In this document: positions 54,600 to 63,800 of the stretch, one piece after another
How the letters are laid out: the number at the start of each line of letters is the position of its first letter
Numbering within the stretch: position 1 is the first letter of the stretch
DNA from: Deltaproteobacteria bacterium
GTDB taxonomy: Bacteria; Myxococcota; JACPTQ01
Direction: 5' to 3'
Assembly: GCA_016192705.1 (NCBI GenBank)
Contig: JACPTQ010000017.1
Coordinates: 1-64,000, forward strand
Length of the DNA stretch: 64,000 bases
Program-made: the position numbers and the translations under genes
The notes under the pieces: model-generated
What the model was told of the DNA's origin: nothing
Databases searched by the model: none
What the model saw: the letters and a program-made list of their open reading frames with translations, nothing else

Positions 54600-56809
54600 A
54601 ATTCCTTTCTTGACTGGTTCATCTTAACCCTCTTGTCGGCATCTGGCACACGGGAATCCGCGCCCTGCACCTCCTGGATCGCCGCGACGATTCGTTGTCG
54701 CGTGATTTTGAGCCGCGCGGGATCCGCATCCGGGTGCGCTTCGATGAAATCGCGAACGGTGAGTAGCGCCGCTCGTCGACAAACCGTCTCGATGTCCGCG
54801 CCCGTTAGCCCTTCCGAACGCTTTGAAAGCTCCGCGATATCAACATCGTTCGCAACGGGTTTCCCCTTGAGATGGACTTTAAGAATCTGCGCGCGCCCGT
54901 CGCCATCCGGCGGTGGTACTTCGAGCAACAGATCAAAACGCCCCGGCCGAAGGAGCGCCGGGTCGAGCCGATCCTTTCGGTTGGTCGCCGCGATCACGAG
55001 GACGCCCTTCAACTCCTCGACGCCATCCATCTCGGTTAGGAGTTGGCTGATCACGCGCTCGGAGACGCCTGAATCGTGACTCGAGACGCTTCTGATCGGG
55101 GCGAGCGCGTCGATTTCGTCGAAAAAGACGATGCACGGCGCGGCCTGGCGGGCCTTCTTGAAAACTTCTCGCACGCCGCGTTCACTCTCGCCCACGAACT
55201 TTGAGAGAAGCGCTGGCCCCTTGACCGAGATGAAGTTGACGCCGCTTTGCGACGCGATGGCCTTCGCGAGCAGCGTCTTTCCGGTGCCGGGCCGCCCGTG
55301 GAGAAGAATTCCCTTCACGGCGCGCACGCCTGCGTGGCGAAGGAGGTTGTCGTACTTGAGCGGCCACTCGACGGCCTCGCGCAATTCGCGCTTGACGTCG
55401 TCGAGACCGCCCACTTGATCCCACGCGACGTCCGGCACTTCGACGAAAACCTCGCGAATCGCCGACGGCTCAACTTCGGCGAGCGCCGTGAGGAAATGCG
55501 CCATCGTCACTTTCAGCGAGAGGAGCAGCTCGTACGAAAGTTCGTGGCTCGCGAAGTCGATCTCGGGCATCACCGTGCGGAGCGTCGTCATCGCCGCCTC
55601 GCGACACAGCGCCTCGAGATCGGCGCCGACGAAGCCGTGCGTGATGGCCGATAGTTTTGCGATGTCGACGTCGTCCGCGAGCGGCATGCCGCGCGTGTGG
55701 ATGTCGAGAATCTCGCGGCGCGCGTTGGCGTCCGGGATGCCGATTTCGATTTCGCGGTCGAACCGGCCCGGGCGACGAAGCGCGGGGTCGAGGACGTTCG
55801 GCAGATTTGTGGCGCCGATGACGATCACTTGGCCGCGCGATTCGAGGCCATCCATGAGCGCGAGGAGTTGCGCGACGACGCGCTTTTCAACGTCGCCCTG
55901 AACGTTTTCGCGCTTGGGTGCGATGGCATCGAGCTCGTCGAGGAAGATGATACAGGGCGCGTTCTTGCTCGCTTGCTCGAAAATCCCGCGGAGCTTCGCT
56001 TCGCTCTCGCCGTAAAACTTGTGGATGACCTCGGGCCCGCTTACCGAGATGAACGCGGCCTCGGTTTCGTGTGCCACGGCGCGCGCGAGGAGGGTCTTGC
56101 CGGTTCCGGGTGGGCCGTGCAGGAGAACGCCTTTGGGCGCGTTGATTCCGAGGCGCTCGAAGATTTGCGGGAAGCGGAGCGGAAGCTCGACCATTTCGCG
56201 GACGCGGCGAATCTCTTTGCGAAGGCCGCCGATGTCCTCGTAGGCGATGCCGTCCGACCGCGTGGTCTTTTCGCCCTCCGATTCGATCGCGATCTTCGTT
56301 TGCGGGTGCACGACCACACAGCCCTCTTTCGGTTGCGTCGCGACGACCTGGAAGTCTTGCGTGCGCGAGCCGAACAGCATCGCGCGGACGCGATCACCCG
56401 CGCACAGGGGCAAACCTTCGAGGAGTCGCCCGACATAACGTGTGTCGTCCTCGGGGCTTCGTGCCGACAACGCGCCGACCGGTTGCAGCACAATCTTAAC
56501 CGCCGCAGCGTGGCTTGCTTTTTTAAGCGTGACGCGCTGGTCGAGACCCGACTTGGCGTTGCCGCGCGTGATGCCGTCGATCTGGACGATCCCCTTGCCG
56601 CGGTTCTCGGCGTACGCGGGCATCGCCTTCGAGACCGTTTTGCGCTCGCCGTCGATCGACACGATGTCTCCAACGTCGGCGCCGAGCCGCTCCAAATCTT
56701 TTGGGTCGAGGCGCGCGATTCCGCGCCCGACATCTTTGCCGAGAGCCTCCGCGACGCGCAGCGAAATGCCCGCGCCGCCCAGCGGGTTTTTTTTCGCTTC
56801 AGGCGCCAT
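54596..56809 (-). CDS. Cdc48/VAT-like double AAA+ ATPase
   Basis: 737 aa with an N-terminal double-psi-barrel-type substrate domain (about 1-190) and two AAA modules: D1 Walker A GPPGTGKTLLARAVA, Walker B CIIFLDELDAIAPK; D2 Walker A GRPGTGKTLLAKAIA (GRP instead of GPP), Walker B CIVFFDEIDALAPI. It closely follows the archaeal/eukaryal Cdc48/p97/VAT plan of protein unfolding. Such proteins are unusual in bacteria and some gas vesicle clusters carry them. Coupled by overlap to both neighbours. A role in vesicle assembly or disassembly is inferred from location. Confidence 0.93.
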   Translation of the reverse strand: MAPEAKKNPLGGAGISLRVAEALGKDVGRGIARLDPKDLERLGADVGDIVSIDGERKTVSKAMPAYAENRGKGIVQIDGITRGNAKSGLDQRVTLKKASHAAAVKIVLQPVGALSARSPEDDTRYVGRLLEGLPLCAGDRVRAMLFGSRTQDFQVVATQPKEGCVVVHPQTKIAIESEGEKTTRSDGIAYEDIGGLRKEIRRVREMVELPLRFPQIFERLGINAPKGVLLHGPPGTGKTLLARAVAHETEAAFISVSGPEVIHKFYGESEAKLRGIFEQASKNAPCIIFLDELDAIAPKRENVQGDVEKRVVAQLLALMDGLESRGQVIVIGATNLPNVLDPALRRPGRFDREIEIGIPDANARREILDIHTRGMPLADDVDIAKLSAITHGFVGADLEALCREAAMTTLRTVMPEIDFASHELSYELLLSLKVTMAHFLTALAEVEPSAIREVFVEVPDVAWDQVGGLDDVKRELREAVEWPLKYDNLLRHAGVRAVKGILLHGRPGTGKTLLAKAIASQSGVNFISVKGPALLSKFVGESERGVREVFKKARQAAPCIVFFDEIDALAPIRSVSSHDSGVSERVISQLLTEMDGVEELKGVLVIAATNRKDRLDPALLRPGRFDLLLEVPPPDGDGRAQILKVHLKGKPVANDVDIAELSKRSEGLTGADIETVCRRAALLTVRDFIEAHPDADPARLKITRQRIVAAIQEVQGADSRVPDADKRVKMNQSRKEF

Positions 56810-57458
56810 GCCCGCCCTCGTTGAACTTCCACCAGCGCTCCGCGCCGAGAGGAAGGCTGTGGATGAGATGCCGCTCGTCGAATTTGCCCGCGAGGATTTC
56901 GTCGACGCGGTGAAGGAGCCCGATGAAGAGAATGGCAGTCTCGCCGTCCAGAAGCGTTTTGTCGATGCGGTCCGCGATGAACGCGTCGCGCGCCTGCAGG
57001 AGTGCATCCCCCTCGCGCTTGAGCGACACGACCACCGCGTCGGGAGCCTGCCCCTCCGCGGCGAGCACGAGTTTTTGAACGCGGCGGTATTCAGCGACCA
57101 TCAGCGCGGGCTCCTCAGTCCCCATGAGCTTTGCGCCGCGCGCCATGAGCTCGACAAGAAGTTGGTGGTTTCGACTCGACTGCGACGCAAGGTCGCGGAC
57201 GATGTCCTCTTCTCGCCCGCACACCGGAAGCCCATCCTGGTAAAGGCGCGTCCGTTGCCAATCCAAGGGGAGGGCCAAAAGCTTCTCACGAAGTCCGACC
57301 CACATCGCTTCGATCGACGCCGCACGTCGCTCAGACGCATCGGCGCCAAACGCCGACCGGACTTGTCGCAGAACCTCGTCCGCGACACTCCCCAAGTCGA
57401 CCGCCGAGTGGACGACCGGCACATAGATCAGACTGCGCACGCATTCGCCCCGCGCCAC
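56799..57458 (-). CDS. Unknown protein in gas vesicle-linked regulatory operon
   Basis: 219 aa, soluble, helical. Conserved-looking segments: YVPVVHSAVDLGSVADEVL, YQDGLPVCGREEDIVRDLA, ELMARGAKLMGTE, and RDAFIADRIDKTLLDGETA followed by ILFIGLLHRVDE. No family or enzyme motif is recognised. Starts inside the receiver gene and ends inside the Cdc48-like gene, so it is tightly coupled to both. It could be an adaptor or sensor of the operon. Confidence 0.78.
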   Translation of the reverse strand: MARGECVRSLIYVPVVHSAVDLGSVADEVLRQVRSAFGADASERRAASIEAMWVGLREKLLALPLDWQRTRLYQDGLPVCGREEDIVRDLASQSSRNHQLLVELMARGAKLMGTEEPALMVAEYRRVQKLVLAAEGQAPDAVVVSLKREGDALLQARDAFIADRIDKTLLDGETAILFIGLLHRVDEILAGKFDERHLIHSLPLGAERWWKFNEGGHGA

Positions 57459-57844
57459 GTCGCCGTTCCGTCCGGTAATCCTTCACGGAGCACCGACTTC
57501 AAGAGATCGCGGTCGAATGGCTTCGTGATGAACTCGAACGCACCGAGCAGCATCGCTTCGCGCGCCGTCTTTATCGTCCCGTTCGCGGCGAGAATTACCA
57601 CGGGACCTTCAAATCCGCGATATCGGAGCGCGCGGAGTGTTGCGACACCGTCCATGTTTGCGCGCACGACGTCGAGCAGGATGAAGTCGGGCTTCTCGTC
57701 ACCTAAAAGCGCGAGGGCCTCGACGCCACTCGATACGGCGACAACGTGGTAACTCTCCTCTCGCAGAAGACGCTCAAGGAGCGCGCAAGTCTCCAGATCG
57801 TCGCCAACGACCATCACGGTTCGTGTCCGATTGTCACAACCCAT
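57428..57844 (-). CDS. Stand-alone response-regulator receiver
   Basis: 138 aa of CheY-like fold. The acidic pair is in VMVVGDDLETC, the phospho-acceptor Asp in FILLDVVRANMDG and the Lys in FITKPFDRDLL. There is no output domain, so it would relay or sequester phosphate. First gene of a five-gene reverse operon (57844 to 52052), with a perfect AGAGGAGGT upstream of the ATG. The gene upstream on the same strand lies 617 bp away across a four-helix-bundle insertion. Confidence 0.9.
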   Translation of the reverse strand: MGCDNRTRTVMVVGDDLETCALLERLLREESYHVVAVSSGVEALALLGDEKPDFILLDVVRANMDGVATLRALRYRGFEGPVVILAANGTIKTAREAMLLGAFEFITKPFDRDLLKSVLREGLPDGTATWRGANACAV

Positions 57845-57922
57845 TTTGACCTCCTCTTGTTTCCCGGGGGCAATCGCTTTGAATACGCCGGAAGCAGCGC
57901 GATCCTATTCCTATCGTGCTTT

Positions 57923-57958
57923 TCCTCGTCGTCGTTGTCGTGCACGTCCTCGTCCACG
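57923..57958. repeat. Simple tract, left arm of inverted pair
   Basis: CCTCGTCGTCGTTGTCGTGC and following CGTCCTCGTCC units, inverted relative to 58393-58440. The pair brackets a four-helix-bundle gene. Confidence 0.7.
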
Positions 57959-58043
57959 TTCCTGTTCCGCCCCATTGGGCTCGGTCCCCCTGAGGCGATG
58001 CGGTGGCAACAGATACCGAGTCTTTGTCGATACCCCTCACATA

Positions 58044-58388
58044 ATGCTCGATTACGAGAAGCTTGATGTCTACCGCTGTTCGCTTGAATTCCTGTCGTTC
58101 GCTCTTCGGCTCGCGACCCGAATGCCAAAAGGTTACTCGTACTTGGGCGATCAACTTCGTCGCGCGGCGACAGCGATTCCGCTCAATATCGCCGAAGGAA
58201 CAGGGAAGGTCACCGCGCCCGACCGCGCCCACTTTCATGCCATCGCACGCGGGTCCGCGATGGAGTGCGGTGCTCTCGTCGACGTTGCCGGAATCCTTGG
58301 ACTGGCGAATGAATCGGAGAAACGGGACGCTAAGGACCTCGTGGTTCGGATTGTTTCGATGCTTAGCAAGATGTGCCTCTATCGATAA
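58044..58388 (+). CDS. Four-helix-bundle protein (23S rRNA IVP/S23 family), third copy
   Basis: 114 aa. LDYEKLDVYRCSLEFLSFAL, QLRRAATAIPLNIAEGTGKV and FHAIARGSAMECGALVDVAG are the family core, ending in a helix with VRIVSMLSKM. ATG 58044 starts at the core. It lies opposite in strand to all surrounding gas vesicle-linked genes and is bracketed by inverted simple-sequence tracts, so it looks inserted between two parts of that locus. Confidence 0.9.
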   Translation: MLDYEKLDVYRCSLEFLSFALRLATRMPKGYSYLGDQLRRAATAIPLNIAEGTGKVTAPDRAHFHAIARGSAMECGALVDVAGILGLANESEKRDAKDLVVRIVSMLSKMCLYR

Positions 58389-58392
58389 ACGC

Positions 58393-58440
58393 GAACGAGG
58401 ACGTGTACGATCTACGAGCACGACAACGACAACGACAGGA
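58393..58440. repeat. Simple tract, right arm of inverted pair
   Basis: GAACGAGGACGTGTACGATC and CGACAACGACAACGACAGG units are the complement of the left arm at 57923, placing the gene between inverted repeats. Confidence 0.7.
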
Positions 58441-58461
58441 AGGTCGGAAACGAAACTAGCA

Positions 58462-59148
58462 TTATTCCTCATATTGATACGAATCCCCTCTTCCGTTGAC
58501 AGACCTTCCAGCGAGCCGAAGCGCCGGCGCCTCGCAAAAGCTAAACGGCGCCCACGGTCCGCTTCCCAAGAGCGGCAGCTGTGGCGTATCTCGGCGAACG
58601 TCATCGAGGGCACGCCAAAACGCGGGCGCGGCGAGACGCGGAATAAGGAAGCACCCTTCGAAGATCAGCCCAGTTGCGCCGTGCATCAGCCGTTCACGGC
58701 GATCTTCGGGTCGCGGGGCGAGGGCGCGAACTCGGTCAAGCGACACGGGGATTTGAGTGCGCGCGTTGTCGCTCGGTCGTGCGTTCGACGATCGGACAAC
58801 CGCTCTAACTCCCATCTCCACGCGGCCTCGAAAGTGACGAAGCTGGTTGTCGAGCGTGTCCGCGTTTTGTTCCAAGAGCCGCGCGATTTCGCTTTCGGAG
58901 CTAACAAAAATGCCGAGCCTGAAGGGAATGACGGCGGAGCACGCTTTTTGCGCGTTCGCGACGACGCGGGCGTGCCAGAGCGCGAGCCGGGTCTGGTTCG
59001 CGCGATCGGGCGGGCGTCCGATGATCGCGGCAAGTCGTCGGCTCGAACGATTGAGGACGACGTAACATCCTCGGATGCACAAGCGGTTCGCCTCGTTTCC
59101 GGGAATAACAGCGCAAAGGTCAAGTGGGCCGGCGTCATGTTTCGACAC
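58462..59148 (-). CDS. Divergent GvpF/GvpL-family protein
   Basis: 228 aa, GTG start with GGAGGG upstream. The RLGIFVSSESEIARLLEQ block and the C-terminal LGSGPWAPFSFCE match GvpF/L, but the N-terminal third diverges. Third member of this family in the window. Gap to the preceding gvpF-like gene is only three bases. Likely an assembly factor with altered specificity. Confidence 0.75.
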   Translation of the reverse strand: MSKHDAGPLDLCAVIPGNEANRLCIRGCYVVLNRSSRRLAAIIGRPPDRANQTRLALWHARVVANAQKACSAVIPFRLGIFVSSESEIARLLEQNADTLDNQLRHFRGRVEMGVRAVVRSSNARPSDNARTQIPVSLDRVRALAPRPEDRRERLMHGATGLIFEGCFLIPRLAAPAFWRALDDVRRDTPQLPLLGSGPWAPFSFCEAPALRLAGRSVNGRGDSYQYEE

Positions 59149-59151
59149 GCG

Positions 59152-60018
59152 CTACCCTCCTTGCGCCCCGGCGGCATCGGGCGTCGAATCGTCCGCGTCG
59201 TCACAAAAACTGTAAGCCGCCCAAGGCCCCGTCAACTCGCAGTCGAGACCCTGTTCCACGACTTTCATTTTAATATCGGTCATCGCGTCCTTGAATGCTT
59301 CGCGCCCCGAAATGCTGACCAGCGCCGCGAGATTGAGAACCGGCGCTTCGGGGCGATCGGTCGCGGAGATCGGGTTGATGGGGCGGAGGCGCACGTCATC
59401 AGAGACTTGTTCGACGGCCTCGACGATCTGTTCGACAAGGGCGTCGAGGTGCGACGCGGCGAGCTCCAGAAGGCGCGCATCGCGTTGCCTTCGAAGGACG
59501 AACGCGTGCCCGGGGCTTGCGGCGGCGATGGCGGCGTCATCGTTTCGAACGTCCGGGTCGTTCACGGCAGCGGCCGATTGCAGCCGGTGCTCATCGCAAA
59601 ACACCTTGAGGCCCCACTCCTCGCGTCCCTTAAGGCGGCTCAAGGTCGCCAAGAACCGTTCTTGGTAGAGAGCGAGAGTGCGTTCGACCGCGTCGTCGCT
59701 GCTGAAGAGCGTGCAAAGGCGCGCGGGGATGACGGTGCCGTGGCGCATCGCTTGCTCGAGCACAGCTTTGTGTTTGCGCGCAATGACCGCGACCCATTCG
59801 ATCGACTTGAGGTTTTTCTCGAGCGCCGCGGGCGAGAAGTCGATCGCCGAGACCGGCTCGACAATCGCCTTGAGGGCTCCCTGCGATATTCCGAAGAGCG
59901 CGATGCCGGCGTCGCGCGGAAGCGCTTGGTCGACGGGAACGACACCGTAGAGGTACACGATCCGCTCGTCCGTTTCTGCTTCCACGCGTCCTCCCGTAGT
60001 TTGTTGACTGGACGACAC
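59152..60018 (-). CDS. gvpL: Gas vesicle protein GvpF/GvpL family
   Basis: 288 aa, GTG start. VYLYGVVP, IARKHKAVLEQAMRHGTVIP, RLCTLFSSDDAVERTL, WGLKVF and LTGPWAAYSFCDD give a clear GvpF/L pattern. Acidic tails at both ends. Located between an Hsp20 gene (12 bp upstream) and a second divergent family member. Minor structural or assembly role with GvpA expected. Confidence 0.9.
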   Translation of the reverse strand: MSSSQQTTGGRVEAETDERIVYLYGVVPVDQALPRDAGIALFGISQGALKAIVEPVSAIDFSPAALEKNLKSIEWVAVIARKHKAVLEQAMRHGTVIPARLCTLFSSDDAVERTLALYQERFLATLSRLKGREEWGLKVFCDEHRLQSAAAVNDPDVRNDDAAIAAASPGHAFVLRRQRDARLLELAASHLDALVEQIVEAVEQVSDDVRLRPINPISATDRPEAPVLNLAALVSISGREAFKDAMTDIKMKVVEQGLDCELTGPWAAYSFCDDADDSTPDAAGAQGG

Positions 60019-60029
60019 TCGGCACCCCG

Positions 60030-60542
60030 CTATGGGACCTTCGTAAACTTGATCTCACAAACACCGTTTCGGAACGAAAGTTTCGCGCCTTCTGCTGACA
60101 CGCGCGGCGGCAAGAGCATCTCCTTACGGTATTTTCGATCGCCGCACGTCGCAGAGAGCGTCAACACGTCGTCCTTGACGTCGAAGCGAACATCGTCAGC
60201 GCTGACGCCGGGCAGCTCCGCGACAACCAGCAGGTGGTCGCCTTCGTCGAAAAGATCGACTATCGGCTCGCGCGCTTCTTCAACAAACGCGCGCCCGCCG
60301 TCGCGTTTCACGTTGCCGAACGACTCGACGAGCGGTTTGCCGCCGCCGATTTTGACCGAGAAACCGTAGACCGCTTTGACCTTCTTGTCGTCGCCCACTT
60401 CGCCTTTGCGCGTGAATTCACCGCCGCTCTCTTCGGCTTTCTCAGCAAGGTCTGACAAGAAATCGACGAAACTGCCAAAACTTTGGAACAGGCTGCCGAA
60501 ACCAGCTCCGCCTTCTTTTCCCGATGTCCGCTTTTTTCCCAC
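60030..60542 (-). CDS. Hsp20/alpha-crystallin-like protein of the gas vesicle locus (GvpH-like)
   Basis: 170 aa. The C-terminal half is an alpha-crystallin-type domain: DLFDEGDHLLVVAELPGVSADDV, then DVLTLSATCGDRKYRKEMLLP. The N-terminal half is Lys/Gly-rich with a helical segment (LFQSFGSFVDFLSDLAEKAEE), as in GvpH-type chaperones. GTG 60542 was chosen because GGGAGGG lies just upstream; a TTG seven codons earlier also opens the frame. A near-consensus sigma-54 promoter is about 50 bp upstream. First gene of the operon with two GvpF/L genes. Confidence 0.88.
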   Translation of the reverse strand: MGKKRTSGKEGGAGFGSLFQSFGSFVDFLSDLAEKAEESGGEFTRKGEVGDDKKVKAVYGFSVKIGGGKPLVESFGNVKRDGGRAFVEEAREPIVDLFDEGDHLLVVAELPGVSADDVRFDVKDDVLTLSATCGDRKYRKEMLLPPRVSAEGAKLSFRNGVCEIKFTKVP

Positions 60543-60593
60543 GGGGCCCTCCCATTTTCTCAAGCCGAGTCGTCAGGTTACTCGACGTAGAAG

Positions 60594-60609
60594 AGCAACG
60601 GTCGTGCCC
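60594..60609 (-). promoter_or_regulatory. Sigma-54 (-24/-12) promoter of Hsp20/GvpF operon
   Basis: On the minus strand GGGCACGACCGTTGCT differs from the consensus TGGCAC-N5-TTGCW in one base. The GG and GC elements have correct spacing, and the inferred start near 60583 leaves about 40 bases of leader before GTG 60542. The nearby gap to 60807 holds no gene. Confidence 0.75.
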
Positions 60610-60807
60610 TCTCGCTGGAGGATTTGGCGACGCGTCACGGATGGGAGTTTAGCCTGGAGAAAGGGGATCGGACGTTGCAGCAAAACGATACACGAGCGCG
60701 CGGGCGATCACGCCCGGGCGGACGCACCCGACGGCGGGAACAAGGTCGCAACGTGAGTGGGGCGTTGTAAGCGCTGCGTGCGGTGTCGACCACGTGTTTG
60801 TGTTGAA

Positions 60808-63800
60808 TCAGCGCGGGGCGCCAACGATGACGAAGGGTGCCCAAAAGAATGGAGCCGCGTAGGGAGCGGTTGCGGTAGCGGGCGTGCCCCGCAAGAGTGC
60901 AAGCTTGGCGTCGCGTAGGGCGTGCGCGGCACGCGGCGTGCCCGGAGGACCGAAGCGTCGGTACATTTCGACCATCAGCAGGGCGGTCGACTCGTCACCG
61001 ACTGACCAGAGGCTCACAACAACACGCGGCGCACCGGCGAAAAGAAACGCGTGCGTGAGGCCGACAACCCCTTCTCCCTTGACTTGGCGCCCGCTGCCCG
61101 TTTGGCACGCCGAAAGGACGACCGCTTCGGCGTTGAGCGAGAGTGCCTGAATCTCGCGCAGCTCTAAGAAGCCATCGTCGGCGTCCTTCGGATCGAGCGT
61201 GAGAGCCAGCGCCTGAAAGTTATCGGCGAGGAGGCCGTGACTCGCGAAATGGACAAAACGGTTGTTGCGGAGCCGCGGCGATTTCACGATCGATTCGCGT
61301 GCGTCGCCGCGCAAATAGAGGTTCGCCGCACCCGGAAACAGTTTTGAAATTCGATCGACTTCGGTTGCGGTTGCGGGAAGCCGCGTCAGGAGCGGCCCGT
61401 CCCACGCGACGGTTGCGAGCGCGCGCGATCGCGATGCGCCTTCGATGGCGGTTTCGGGTTGGCCGCGACGAAACGCGCCGTAATCATAAACGGGGTCGCC
61501 GACCGCGAAAAAACCGGTCTGTGCGGGGGGCGTTTTTCGTTCGCGCTCGCGAAGGGCGACGAGAACAGAGGCGCTCGGGACGTACGACACGGCGTTTCGC
61601 TCGATGAGGAACATCATTCGCTTTTGCTCCGGGTCGCCGTCGACGATGAGCGCCTCGAATGGAAGCGCGGCGAGCGGGCCGTCGGGGACGATGATGAGAT
61701 CGCGTCCCGATGCGATGAGAGCGGGTTCGATCGAGCCGAGGAGAACGCGGCTGAGCGCGAGGCCGTCGCGAATGAACGCCTTGGGGCGCGCGATTTCGCG
61801 TTGAACGAGGTACGCGTCGCGGTACGCCGCAACCTTTTCCTCGAGCTTGGCTGCGGGGAGCGCGAGTCGGTGGTAAACGAGGCGCTCCTTTGTGGCAACG
61901 ATGACGAGCGTGTCCGCGCGTCCCACTGAGTAAAGGATGAGCGTTTCGCTCGGGGCGAGGTGGTCGCGCTGAAGCGCCGCGACGGAAAGCGCGGGTGCGC
62001 GTGCCGGTATTGCAACGAGCGGGTTCGCGGCTTTGATCTCGGCGCGAAGTGTGTCGAGCTCGTCGAGGAGTTTCTTGCGGCGGCTTTCGAGGACCGTGAT
62101 GCGAGCAGCCTGGCGCGCCGTCGTCGCGCGGCCCAGGAGCCCTGCGATTTGCTTTTGCACGAAGCCGAGCGTTCGCGAGGCGACGCGCTCGCGGTCGATG
62201 AGCACCGCCTCTCCCGCGCGGGCCCCACTCCAAGCCGTGCCGCGGCTCGTCAGCCAGTCAAGAAGCGCCCGCGCCTTTTGCCGCTCGAGCGCCTCGACGG
62301 CCGCTGCGATTCCCGTCGCGTTCCCACCGCTCCCCTCAAATGTCAGGTCGGCGATGTCGCGATAAATGTTCCCGGCGTTCGCGAAGTACGCCATCTTGAA
62401 TTCGTCCGCCTTGAGCAAGTCGCGCTGTTCGTCGACCATCTGTGCGACGGCTGTGAGCGCGGCGAGGGCGCCCGATCGATCGCCCTCTTTTCGTTTAATG
62501 GCCGCGGTGATCAAGAGGTCGAGGTGCTGGGCCGATGCGCCCCGCGAGGACAACAATTTGCGCGCGGCTTCAAGCTCGCGGGCGGCAGCCGCTGGGTCGT
62601 TGTCGAAGTCGAGGCGGTGGATGGCGCTCACATATCGGGAGTGCGCGAGCGCCGCTCTGTAATTGAGACGCTCCTGCGCGGCGATGGCCTTGTCGAGAAG
62701 CGAGCGCGCATCGGAGCGGCGTCCCTCTTCGGCTGCAATCGCGCTCAAAAAGACCTGGATTTCGGCGATTGCCGCTGCGTCTTTTATCTCTTCGTACAAC
62801 TTCAGCGCCTCTTCGGCCCGGGCCCGCGCATCCCTGCGGCGCGTCAACGTCGACAGCACGCGCGCCATATCGAAGAGCGACTGGGCGAGCTCACGCTTGT
62901 TGGCAAAACGCCGCTTGAGCGCAAGCGCGCGCTCATGGTGCTCGAGCGCCTTCTCGGGCAGGCCGAGCGCAACGTAGGTGTTTCCGATGTTGGCGATCAC
63001 GACGGCTCGAAAGCGCGCGAAGGCCGGGAGTTTTGCGAATTCAGCTTCGGCCTTTCGGTAGAGTTGAAGCGCGCGCACCGGGTCACCGCGCTCACGGTAT
63101 GCGGCGCCGAGGTTTACCTGCGTTCCGGCGAGCGCCGTGAAGTCTTTAGCCTTCGTTTCCATCGCGAGGACGCGCTCAAGGATTTTGATCGCTTCGTCGA
63201 GGTGCCCCGCAGACGAAAGGAGTTTCCCAAGGTCGCCAAGAGCCGTCGCAAGTTTCTTCTTGTCGCCGAGCGCCTCGCGCATCGCGACGGCCTGGCGCGC
63301 GCGGACGAGAGCGCAGTCGAAATCAGAGCGGTGGCCGCACGCGTTGGCGCCCCCCATGAGAATATCCGCTTCGAGGACGCGGTCGCCAAGCGACATCGCG
63401 ATTTTGATCGCCGCGTCGAACTTCGCGTCGGCGTCGTCCCAGCGTCCGAGACTCGTGAGCTCGGTGACCTGCGAGGCGAGAACTTCCGCGATTTGACGGC
63501 GCTCACCAAGCTCACGCCACATCGCTTCCAAACGGACGAGAGCCGCGAGACTTCCTTCAAAGTCGCCGTTTATCTTTTTGTAGAACGCGATCCGCTTGAC
63601 GTACGTGGTCGCGACGCGCGCATTCTTCTCCGAAAGGCACCGCAGGGTGGCGGTTTCGAGGAGAGTCACACCCAATTTGAAATCAGGGAGCTGATACGCG
63701 GCGTGCGCGGCGCGCCCGTAAAATATTCCCGCAGGGCAGGCGAGCCCCACGGCCTCGAGGAGCATCGCGGAACGACGATAGTCTGCGAGGGCGGCTCGCT

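Noticed and set aside
58063-60369. 768-aa plus-strand open frame opposite the Hsp20 and GvpF/L genes
   Set aside because: It is antisense to three recognisable genes, has no family match or ribosome-binding site, and reflects high GC.
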